Assembly (NCBI GenBank): GCA_022710975.1
Contig: JAKLGA010000016.1
Span: forward strand, 62,001 to 126,000
DNA length: 64,000 bases
From: Myxococcota bacterium
Lineage (GTDB): Bacteria > Myxococcota > B64-G9
Direction: 5' to 3'
The notes under the pieces were generated by a model. The model was not told where the DNA came from. It ran no database searches and saw nothing but the letters and a program-made list of their open reading frames with translations. Positions 25,696 through 37,276 of this stretch are shown here, piece by piece (position 1 is the stretch's first letter; each line of letters starts with the position of its first letter). A program made the position numbers and the translations under genes.

Positions 25696-26532
25696 ATGAG
25701 ACTCGGCGACTGCACCCTGGCCTGCCTGGGGGCCGGCAACATGGGCGCCGCGCTGCTGCGCGGGCTGGTGCGCTCGGGCGCGGTGCGGGCCGCGCGCCTG
25801 CGGGCCGCGGACGTGAAGCCGGCCGCCCTGGACGCGCTCCGGCGCGAGCTCAAGGTGCGGGTGTTCGAGGACAACCGCGCCGCCGTGGCGGACGCGGACG
25901 TGGTGGTGCTGGCGGTTAAACCCCAGGGGCTGGACCGGGTGCTCGGCCACCTGCGCGGCCACCTGCGCCCGGACGCCCTGGTGGTGTCGATCGCCGCCGG
26001 CTTCCCCACCGCGCTCATCGCGCGGCTCCTGGGCGGCAAGCCGCGCGTGGTGCGGGCCATGCCCAACATCGCCGCCGCGGTGCGCATGGCCGCAACCGCC
26101 ATCTCGGCCGGGGCCCACGCCCGGCGGGCGGACCTGCGCCTGGCGCGCGAGCTGTTCGAGACCTGCGGGCTGGTCACCGAGGTCGAGGAGGGCCTCATGG
26201 ACGCGGTCACCGGGCTTTCCGGGACCGGGCCCATGTACGTTTTCATCATCATCGAGGCCCTGTCCGACGCCGGGGTGCGCATGGGGCTGGCCCGCCACCA
26301 GGCCTCGGAGCTGGCCACCCAGACGGTGCTGGGCGCGGCCCAGATGGTGCAGCAGACCGGCCAGCACCCGATCTTCCTCAAGGACCTGGTCACCTCGCCC
26401 GGGGGCACGGCCATCAACGCGCTCTACAGCATGGAGAAGACCGGCATGCGGGCGGTGCTGATGGACGCGGTGGAGGCCGCCACCCGGCGCTCGCGCGAGC
26501 TGGGCCGCCCCTTCCAGAGCGAGCCGGCCTGA
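25696..26532 (+). CDS. proC: Pyrroline-5-carboxylate reductase
   Basis: The 278-aa enzyme reduces pyrroline-5-carboxylate to proline with NAD(P)H. It has the N-terminal G-A-G-N-M-G dinucleotide fold, V-L-A-V-K-P-Q, V-V-R-A-M-P-N-I, and the C-terminal signature L-S-G-T-G-P-M-Y-V-F and D-L-V-T-S-P-G-G-T. Length is normal. It starts at ATG 25696 after AAGGAGGTCCGGC. It is monocistronic, divergent from the zinc-finger gene. Confidence 0.95.
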   Translation: MRLGDCTLACLGAGNMGAALLRGLVRSGAVRAARLRAADVKPAALDALRRELKVRVFEDNRAAVADADVVVLAVKPQGLDRVLGHLRGHLRPDALVVSIAAGFPTALIARLLGGKPRVVRAMPNIAAAVRMAATAISAGAHARRADLRLARELFETCGLVTEVEEGLMDAVTGLSGTGPMYVFIIIEALSDAGVRMGLARHQASELATQTVLGAAQMVQQTGQHPIFLKDLVTSPGGTAINALYSMEKTGMRAVLMDAVEAATRRSRELGRPFQSEPA

Positions 26533-26542
26533 GCGGGCCGCC

Positions 26543-30712
<4,170 letters not shown>

Positions 30713-30831
30713 GTGCCGCCTCCATTCCCGCTTCTCCTCGAGGATAGCCCCGGCGGCGAGGCGAGGGGAAGGTGGGGGCCGCTCGCCTTTCACGCGCCTC
30801 CTGAGGTAGGCTCGCTGCGGGAGGACCGAGC

Positions 30832-31734
30832 ATGGACCCGAGGCCGCTTCGCCTGCTCCCGCCGCTGCTCTGGCTGGGCCTGGCCGCGCAGCTCGCCGCC
30901 TGCGCCACCCTCGCGCCGGTGAAGCCCGACGGCAGCCCCGAGGACGTGCCCGTGGACGCCTACCTGGCCCGGGGCGCGCGGGTCATGTGGATCGCCCCCC
31001 ACCCGGACGACGAGCTCTTCCCCGGGCCGCTGCTGGCCCGCGCCGCGCTCGTGCACGGGAACCCCGTCTACCTGCTGGTGCTGACCCACGGGGACGGCGG
31101 CGAGTGCGGCCTCTCGCGCGGCTGCGAGCCGGACCTGGCCACCGTCCGGGGCGAGGAGCTCAAGCGCGCGGCCGCCTTCTACAAGGCGGAGCTGCAGCAC
31201 GAGCGGTTCTGGAACGCCCCGCTGCCGGTGTCCTCGTTCCCCGCCCGCGAGGAGATCTGGCGCCGCTGGCAGGCCCAGGGCGACCCGGTGAAGGTCGTGG
31301 CCGAGGCCGTGCGCCGTTACCGGCCCGATCTGGTGCTGACCTTCGACCCCCACCGCGGCGCCACCGGCCACCCCGAGCACCAGCTCGCCGCCCGGGTGGC
31401 GACGCGGGGCCTGCGGATGGCGGCCGATCCGGGCGCCGACGTCCCGGGGGAGCCCCACCGCGTCGGGCGCGTGTACCAGCTCATCAACCGCTACTGGGTG
31501 TTCGTCATGTTCAACCTGGCCGACCCGCCCCCGGCCACCGAGGAGTGGGACACCACCCAGGACTGCGGCGGGCAGCGCTGCCTGGACGTGATGCTGCGGG
31601 CCATCCAGGAGCACCGCACCCAGCACAACGACATGACCACCGTGGCGGAGCACCAAGGCGCGTTCGAGCGCCTGCGCCTGCGGCAGATCGATCCCTACAC
31701 CCAGGACCTGGACCCGGCCGAGCCGGCGGACTGA
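30832..31734 (+). CDS. PIG-L/LmbE-family deacetylase lipoprotein
   Basis: The 300-aa protein has a lipoprotein leader (L-A-A-C near residue 24) and a PIG-L deacetylase domain: I-A-P-H-P-D-D-E-L-F, the Zn-binding motif with catalytic Asp, L-T-H-G-D-G-G-E-C, and a late G-H-P-E-H-Q supplying the third metal ligand. Family members remove acetyl groups from GlcNAc-containing substrates. An envelope location would make a surface glycan a likely substrate (inference). A TAGGCT box lies 19 bases upstream of the ATG and GGGAGG is within that leader. The transporter gene follows 10 bp later. Confidence 0.87.
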   Translation: MDPRPLRLLPPLLWLGLAAQLAACATLAPVKPDGSPEDVPVDAYLARGARVMWIAPHPDDELFPGPLLARAALVHGNPVYLLVLTHGDGGECGLSRGCEPDLATVRGEELKRAAAFYKAELQHERFWNAPLPVSSFPAREEIWRRWQAQGDPVKVVAEAVRRYRPDLVLTFDPHRGATGHPEHQLAARVATRGLRMAADPGADVPGEPHRVGRVYQLINRYWVFVMFNLADPPPATEEWDTTQDCGGQRCLDVMLRAIQEHRTQHNDMTTVAEHQGAFERLRLRQIDPYTQDLDPAEPAD

Positions 31735-31744
31735 AGGGACGCGC

Positions 31745-33172
31745 ATGGCGGACGCCCGCCCGGAATACAAGCTCAGCCTCGGGCGGCAGGTGCTGTTCGC
31801 CGCGGGCAACTTCGGGGTGGCCTTCAGCCCGACCGTGGTGGCCGCCTGGCTGGGGTACTTCTACTACGGCCAGGTGGACGGCGCGGGCACCCCGCGGGTG
31901 TACGTCTCGGCCGGGGTGTTCGGGCTGATCTGGTTCCTGGCCAACGCGCTGAACGGGATCACCGATCCGGTGGTGGGCTACCTGAGCGATCACACCCGCT
32001 CGCGGCTGGGCCGGCGCCGGCCGTGGGTCCTCCTGGGCGCGCCGCTGCTGGCGCTCAGCTTCTTCTTCCTGTGGACCCCGCCCACGCCGCACGAGTCGGC
32101 GGCCAACATCGCGCTGCTCTCGGTCAGCCTGTTCTTCTTCTGGTTCTTCTTCACCGTGGTGGTGGCGCCCTACCTGTCGCTGCTGCCGGAGATCAGCCCG
32201 CACAGCCACGAGCGGGTGCGCATCTCGGCCTTCATGGGGGCCTTCGAGGTGCTGGGCACCATCGGCGGCAACCTGGCCCCGCCGCTGCTGGCCGCGTTCC
32301 TGGCCGGGGGCTGGCTCTTCCTGGCGAACGGCTACCAGGTGATGGCCTTCGGCGCGGGCGTCTCCCTGGTGCTGCTGTTCGTGGTCGCGGTGGTGTCGGT
32401 CGGCGATCGCTACAGCCCGCCCCGGCCGGCGGGCCCGCCCCGGGGCTCGGCGCTCGGCCGGGCGCTCCGAGAGTTCGGCAGCACATTCAGGAACCCGGCC
32501 TTCCCCGCCTACGTGATCGGGGTGGGCTTCTACCGCATGGCCATCGCCACCATCGTGTTCATCGCCCCCTTCCTGACCACCAAGGTGCTGGCCGCCCGGC
32601 CCGCCTCCCCGGCCGAGCTCGCGTTCCTGGGCGCGCTCGGCGCGGTGGGCGACGCGGGCGCGGTGGACTGGGAGATGGCCGCGGGTTACCTCATGATGCT
32701 GGTGCTGGTCGGCGCGGCGCTCTGCTTCCCGCTGGTGTCCTTCCTGGCGCGGCGGGCGGGCAAGCGGGTGGTCTTCATCACCGCGCTCTTCTGGCTGGGG
32801 CTGGTGCTCGTCGCCATGGCCACGATCGGGCTATGGCCCTGGCCCAGCCCGGTGTTCCAGGCGCTCGTCCTGTTCGGCCTGGCCGCCTTCCCGGTGGCCA
32901 TCGCGCTGGTGGTCATGCGGCCCATCCTGGCGGACGTGATCGACGCCGACGAGAGGCTCACCGGCCAGCGCCGCGAGGGCACCTACAACGGGATGGAGGG
33001 GCTGATCATGAAGGTGGCGGCCGGGCTCGGGCCGCTGCTGGCCGGGCTGCTGTTCTCCTGGCTGGGCGCCGAGCCGGGTCACGACCTGGGGCTGCGGCTG
33101 TGCGGGCCGCTCTCGGGCGCGTGCCTGCTGGCAGCCGGGTACGCCTTCACCCGCTACCCCATCCGCACCTAG
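31745..33172 (+). CDS. GPH-type MFS transporter (sugar:cation symporter family)
   Basis: The 475-aa integral membrane protein has about twelve hydrophobic helices. Helix 2 is followed by N-G-I-T-D-P-V-V-G-Y-L-S-D-H-T-R-S-R-L-G-R-R-R-P-W, the signature of glycoside-pentoside-hexuronide:cation symporters. A second-half R-R-A-G-K-R and L-A-D-V-I-D-A-D also fit. It is coupled to the PIG-L deacetylase gene (10 bp), so uptake of a glycan breakdown product or a lipid-linked sugar is plausible. The substrate is unknown. Confidence 0.87.
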   Translation: MADARPEYKLSLGRQVLFAAGNFGVAFSPTVVAAWLGYFYYGQVDGAGTPRVYVSAGVFGLIWFLANALNGITDPVVGYLSDHTRSRLGRRRPWVLLGAPLLALSFFFLWTPPTPHESAANIALLSVSLFFFWFFFTVVVAPYLSLLPEISPHSHERVRISAFMGAFEVLGTIGGNLAPPLLAAFLAGGWLFLANGYQVMAFGAGVSLVLLFVVAVVSVGDRYSPPRPAGPPRGSALGRALREFGSTFRNPAFPAYVIGVGFYRMAIATIVFIAPFLTTKVLAARPASPAELAFLGALGAVGDAGAVDWEMAAGYLMMLVLVGAALCFPLVSFLARRAGKRVVFITALFWLGLVLVAMATIGLWPWPSPVFQALVLFGLAAFPVAIALVVMRPILADVIDADERLTGQRREGTYNGMEGLIMKVAAGLGPLLAGLLFSWLGAEPGHDLGLRLCGPLSGACLLAAGYAFTRYPIRT

Positions 33173-33185
33173 AGGGATCCTCGCC

Positions 33186-33980
33186 ATGCCCGCCGCGCTG
33201 TTGCCGTTGCTCGTCGTGCTGCTGGCCCAGGCCGCCCCCGCGCCGGAGGCCAGGGACGCTCCGCCCGCCCGGGCGATCGAGTTCCAGCCCGGCCGGGCCC
33301 AGGCCGGCGCGGCGCGGGTCAAGGCCGCCCGCCAGGGCCGCATGGCCGACATCCAGGCCCTGTTCCAGGCGGCCTCCGTGGACTACCCGCCCGACGGGGC
33401 GCTGCTGCGGGTCTTCAAGCAGGAGGGCGTGCTCGAGCTGTGGGTGCGGCCGCGCGGCCAGCGCGCCTACCAGCGCCTGAAGGAGTACGCCATCTGCGCG
33501 GGCTCGGGCGAGCTCGGCCCCAAGCGCCGGCAGGGCGACGGCCAGGTGCCCGAGGGCTTCTACGAGCTGACCGCCTACAACCCCTGGTCGAGCTTCCACC
33601 TGGCCATGCTGGTGTCCTACCCGAACCCCTCGGACGCGGCCCGCAAGACCGGCCGGAGCGCGGGCGGCAACATCTGCATCCACGGCGACTGCGTGACCAT
33701 CGGCTGCGTCCCGCTGACCGATCGCTGGATCGAGGAGCTGTACCTGGTGTGCCTGGACACCCAGACGCGCACCGGCCGGCGGGTGCTGGCCCAGTTCTTC
33801 CCGGCCCGCCTGAGCGACGAGGGGCTGAAGGCGCTGGAGGCCGCCCACCCGGACGACAAGGCGCGGATCGACTTCTGGCGCGAGCTCAAGGTGGGCCACG
33901 ATCTCTTCGAGCAGACCCACCTCCCCCCGCGGGTGACCTTCGGCCCGGGCGGGGCCTACCGCTTCCGGCCCGGGCGTTGA
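33186..33980 (+). CDS. YafK-type L,D-transpeptidase family protein
   Basis: The 264-aa protein has a signal peptide and an L,D-transpeptidase catalytic domain. The YkuD motif is H-G-D-C-V-T-I-G-C with His166 and nucleophile Cys174, after G-N-I-C-I. The upstream signature S-G-E-L-G-P-K-R-R-Q-G-D-G-Q-V-P-E-G-F-Y is typical of the YafK/DpaA subfamily, which cuts or forms links between peptidoglycan stem peptides and lipoprotein or other peptides. It is periplasmic. It follows the transporter by 13 bp and begins a cell-wall gene set extending to 40120. Confidence 0.9.
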   Translation: MPAALLPLLVVLLAQAAPAPEARDAPPARAIEFQPGRAQAGAARVKAARQGRMADIQALFQAASVDYPPDGALLRVFKQEGVLELWVRPRGQRAYQRLKEYAICAGSGELGPKRRQGDGQVPEGFYELTAYNPWSSFHLAMLVSYPNPSDAARKTGRSAGGNICIHGDCVTIGCVPLTDRWIEELYLVCLDTQTRTGRRVLAQFFPARLSDEGLKALEAAHPDDKARIDFWRELKVGHDLFEQTHLPPRVTFGPGGAYRFRPGR

Positions 33981-34047
33981 AGCGCACCTGGGGCCTGGCG
34001 CCCCGGCGGCCGGGGTGGTAGACATGGCCGGACCTCCGGAGGTGCCC

Positions 34048-35154
34048 ATGCGCCGACTCGTCCACCCCGCCCTGGCCTGTTCGCTGGCCCTGCTGCTCGG
34101 CTCGGGCTGCTTCACCGCCACCCGCGTGGAGAAGCGCCTGCAGCGCATCACCGTGGACTCGGAGCCGACCGAGGCCGAGCTGGTGCAGATCACCAACCAG
34201 GGCGAGATCGCCCTGGGCAAGACGCCCGCGGCCTTCCAGGTGCCCTACGAGGTGAAGGCCGAGCGCATCCACTCCGGCTGGTGGTGGACGGGCATCGGGC
34301 TGGGGCTGGCCGGCGGGGTGGCCGGGCTGGTCGTGCGCGACAACGACGATCCCACCTGGGCCGAGACCGGCGACTACCTGCTCTACGGCGGGGTCATCCT
34401 GGCGGCCTTCACCGCCACCCTGTGGTACCTGTTCGGCGACAAGGTGCTGTCCGAGGAGGTGAACCAGGAGGTGCCCGTGCGCCTGGAGGCCCGCATGCCG
34501 GGCTTCCGCGGCCGGCCCTTCGACTTCAAGGTGCCCCTGGAGAAACCCGAGCTCGTGCTGCCGCTCGCGCCCGCCCCGGCCGAGCCCGCGCCGGCCGGGC
34601 CCGCCCCGTTGCAGCCCGGGACTGCCGCGCCTGGCCCCGGAGGGCCGGAGGCCGGCGCGCCTGCGCCCGCCGGACCTGCGCCGGTGGAGCCCGCGCCCGC
34701 CGAGCCCGCGCCCGCCGAACCCTCGCCCGCCCCCGGCGCGCCGGCTCCGGTGGCCGGGCCCCAGCGCCTGGCCGTGCTCGACCTCCAGGACCTCTCGAAG
34801 AAGTTCGACGACGCCACCCTGTTCCAGGTGAGCGAGTACCTGACCGCCAGGCTGGCCTCCGCGCCGGGCCTCGAGCTGGTCCCGCGCTCGCAGGTGCGCG
34901 CGCGGCTGGAGGTGGAGCGCAAGGCGGGCAGCGCCTGCACCGACGAGGCCTGCCTGTTCGAGGTGGGCCGGGCCGTGGGCGCGGACGCCCTGGTGCTGAC
35001 GCAGCTCATCCGGGTGGGCGGCCGCTGCGCGCTGACCGGCACGCGCTTCGACCTGGCCCGGGCGAGCGCCGTGCGCTCGGCGGTCCAGTCCATCGAGTGC
35101 AAGGCCGAGGCGCTCCTGCCGGGCGTGGACGCCCTGGCCGAGCAGCTCCGCTGA
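34048..35154 (+). CDS. Lipoprotein with PEGA-like, Pro-rich and shared C-terminal domains
   Basis: The 368-aa protein starts at ATG 34048 (GGAGGTGCCC before it) and has a lipobox L-G-S-G-C near residue 18. The first 70 residues look like a PEGA-type domain (I-T-V-D-S-E-P-T-E-A-E-L). Two hydrophobic helices lie at about 76-95 and 112-130. A long Pro/Ala/Glu-rich spacer (about 170-230) follows, then a C-terminal domain (about 235-368) with C-T-D-E-A-C-L-F-E-V-G and C-A-L-T-G-T-R-F-D-L. That domain is the same type as the N-terminal domain of the repeat protein at 17438. Confidence 0.8.
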   Translation: MRRLVHPALACSLALLLGSGCFTATRVEKRLQRITVDSEPTEAELVQITNQGEIALGKTPAAFQVPYEVKAERIHSGWWWTGIGLGLAGGVAGLVVRDNDDPTWAETGDYLLYGGVILAAFTATLWYLFGDKVLSEEVNQEVPVRLEARMPGFRGRPFDFKVPLEKPELVLPLAPAPAEPAPAGPAPLQPGTAAPGPGGPEAGAPAPAGPAPVEPAPAEPAPAEPSPAPGAPAPVAGPQRLAVLDLQDLSKKFDDATLFQVSEYLTARLASAPGLELVPRSQVRARLEVERKAGSACTDEACLFEVGRAVGADALVLTQLIRVGGRCALTGTRFDLARASAVRSAVQSIECKAEALLPGVDALAEQLR

Positions 35155-35155
35155 C

Positions 35156-35659
35156 TCACTCCACCACGATCTCGTAGACCAGCTCGCCGTCCTCGCTGAC
35201 GAAGGACTGGGGGCAGCCGTAGGTCTCGCACAGGCCGATGGCGCCCTGCTCGCTCGGGTTGGGGGTCAGGTAGACCGCCCGTCGGCGGGCGCCCACCCGG
35301 CAGGTGCAGGGCACCAGCGGGCGGAGCTCCTCCTTGCAGATGGGGCAGCACAGCATCAGCCGGGTGCCCTCGGGCAGCTGGGGGCCGATCTTGCGCGGGT
35401 CGCCCTTCTTGCGCGAGTCGCCGATCACCGGGGACAGGTAGAAGTCCTCCACCGGTCCGCCCTCGCCGCCGACCAGGGTGCGGACGTGGATCGCGGGCAG
35501 GCCGTCGAACAGCACCCCGTGCACCATCAGGCTGTGTCCGTTGTGGCAGTACACGTCCGGCACCCACACCCGCTCGCCGTCCTTGCGGATGCGGCTGGTG
35601 GGGCCGAAGGGGTAGGACTCCAGGTAGGACTCGAGCCGCACGCGCTTGGTCTGCCCCAT
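35156..35659 (-). CDS. Zn-ribbon-containing protein of unknown function
   Basis: The 167-aa cytoplasmic protein contains V-Y-C-H-N-G-H, C-C-P-I-C-K-E-E-L, C-T-C and, near the end, C-E-T-Y-G-C-P, giving enough cysteines for one or two zinc sites. The N-terminus is basic. The start is ATG 35659 with AGGAGG nearby. It converges with the lipoprotein gene with one base between their stops, and its minus-strand neighbour upstream is the MepA-like gene. Confidence 0.75.
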   Translation of the reverse strand: MGQTKRVRLESYLESYPFGPTSRIRKDGERVWVPDVYCHNGHSLMVHGVLFDGLPAIHVRTLVGGEGGPVEDFYLSPVIGDSRKKGDPRKIGPQLPEGTRLMLCCPICKEELRPLVPCTCRVGARRRAVYLTPNPSEQGAIGLCETYGCPQSFVSEDGELVYEIVVE

Positions 35660-35707
35660 GCCATCCTCCTGCCCACGCGGGCAGCGCCCATCCTACCACA
35701 GCCCGGC

Positions 35708-37207
35708 TCAGCGATCCGCGACGAACACGGGCAGCAGGAGCGGCTTGCGGCCCGAGAGCAGGACCCGGGCCTGCACCAGCAGCGGGGCGGGCCGCCAGCC
35801 GAGCGACAACTCGTGCCGCTCGCCCTGGCCGCCCAGCCGCTCGGGCCCGCCGGCCCCGGGCCGGAACACCTCCCACTCCAGCCCGGTCACCAGCGGCGCG
35901 GCCGCGGCCGGCACCTCGAGCCACACCCGTCCGCGGCCGGCCTTCAGCTCGAGGCCGGGCCGGAAGGCGGCGGGCTCCGCCCTGGCCCACAGGAGCGGCG
36001 GACTGGGGGGCAGGCACACCTCGGCCGACAGCACCTCCCGGCGGCCGTCCGCGCGCTCGACCTCGGCCACGGCCAGCGGGCAACGCACCTCGGCCGTGGG
36101 GGCGGTGGGCAGATCCACCACCGCCCGCAGGCGCGGCAGCGAGGCGGGATCGGGCTCCAGCCACTCCCCGCCCCCCACCCGGAAGCGCGCGGTCCGCACG
36201 CCCTCCTGGTTCAGCACCTCCAGGGCCACGGCCCGCTCCAGCCCCACGGACCAGAGCTGGGCCTGCAGGGCCAGGGGCTGCCCGGACCCACGCCCGTCGA
36301 GGATCTGCTCGCGCTGCAGCAGCTCCTGCAGGCCGGCGGGCAGCGGGCCCCCGCGGGCCAGGTCCCGCAGGCGCAGGTGCAGGTGGTGGTGGTGGGAGCC
36401 GTCCCAGCCCTCCCAGCGATCGGAGATCATCAGCCGGGTCAGCCGCTCCACGTCGGTGGCGTGGTGTGGATCCGCCTGGACCCCGGCGGGCTGGCCCTGG
36501 TCGAGGTACGCAAGCAGGCTCTTGCGCACCTCGAGATCGACGCCGATCTGCTCGATGAGCTCCCCGCCGCAGTAGCGGCGATCGTTCCTGACGAGCTCCA
36601 GCAGGAACAGGGCCTGCCGGGCCACGTCCAGCTTGTCCGCCGGACCGGCGCAGCGGTGGAGATCCTCGGGCGGCGGCGCGCCCGCGGCGGGCGCCCCGGC
36701 CTGGGCGGCGAAGTGCTGGCGGCAGGCGGCGTGATCGGGGCAGAAGTACGGCCCCTCCAGCGTGGTGAGGTAGTAGCCGAGGTCGAGATTCAGGCCGCCG
36801 TCGTGGCTGTCGCCCGGGTGGCGGCCGCGGGGCGGCTGGCCGGCCGCCTGGTCCACGGGCGTGTCCCCATTCTCGGCGCTGGCGTCGAACAGCGTCAGGT
36901 ACACGCCCGCCTCGGGCGGCCCCAGCGCGGCCGCCACGGTCAGCGCCGTGAGGCGCACCAGGGCGACGGCGTGCGGCTGCGCCCAGCGGAAACGCACCTC
37001 GCCGTCCGCGCCGCCCGGGGCGTCGGCCGCGAGCACGCGGTAGCCGTCGGCGGGCCTGGGCGCGGGGAAGAGCCGCAGCAGGCTCGGGCCCCGCGCGCGG
37101 TGCCGATCGAGGCCGTCGTTGGCCGCGGCCGGCGACGCCAGGCCCAGGCACAGCAGCAGCAGCAGGCCACCCGAGGGGGAAGTCATGGGGCCCGGCCTGG
37201 CAGCCAT
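35708..37207 (-). CDS. Secreted MepA-like (LAS metallopeptidase-type) protein, tentative
   Basis: The 499-aa protein starts at ATG 37207 (GGAGGTGAACGCG); the longer open frame upstream is not coding. It has a signal peptide ending in A-A-A-N-D. The fold hints are S-H-D-G-G-L-N-L-D near residue 140 (His plus six residues plus Asp, as in LAS metallopeptidases) and G-S-H-H-H-H-L-H-L-R near residue 275, which could supply the HxH pair. MepA is a penicillin-insensitive murein endopeptidase, about 270 aa. The C-terminal 200 residues are beta-rich and unrelated. Divergent from an amidase gene, supporting a cell-wall role. Confidence 0.6.
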   Translation of the reverse strand: MAARPGPMTSPSGGLLLLLCLGLASPAAANDGLDRHRARGPSLLRLFPAPRPADGYRVLAADAPGGADGEVRFRWAQPHAVALVRLTALTVAAALGPPEAGVYLTLFDASAENGDTPVDQAAGQPPRGRHPGDSHDGGLNLDLGYYLTTLEGPYFCPDHAACRQHFAAQAGAPAAGAPPPEDLHRCAGPADKLDVARQALFLLELVRNDRRYCGGELIEQIGVDLEVRKSLLAYLDQGQPAGVQADPHHATDVERLTRLMISDRWEGWDGSHHHHLHLRLRDLARGGPLPAGLQELLQREQILDGRGSGQPLALQAQLWSVGLERAVALEVLNQEGVRTARFRVGGGEWLEPDPASLPRLRAVVDLPTAPTAEVRCPLAVAEVERADGRREVLSAEVCLPPSPPLLWARAEPAAFRPGLELKAGRGRVWLEVPAAAAPLVTGLEWEVFRPGAGGPERLGGQGERHELSLGWRPAPLLVQARVLLSGRKPLLLPVFVADR

Positions 37208-37229
37208 CGCGTTCACCTCCGCGGACGCA

Positions 37230-37259
37230 TTGTACGCCAACCGGGCGGGAAGGTAGACT
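37230..37259 (+). promoter_or_regulatory. Promoter for the amidase gene
   Basis: TTGTAC (37230-37235), 18 bases, TAGACT (37254-37259), followed 17 bases later by ATG 37277 with GAGGAGG in the short leader. Confidence 0.55.
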
Positions 37260-37276
37260 CCCCCGAGGAGGTCCGC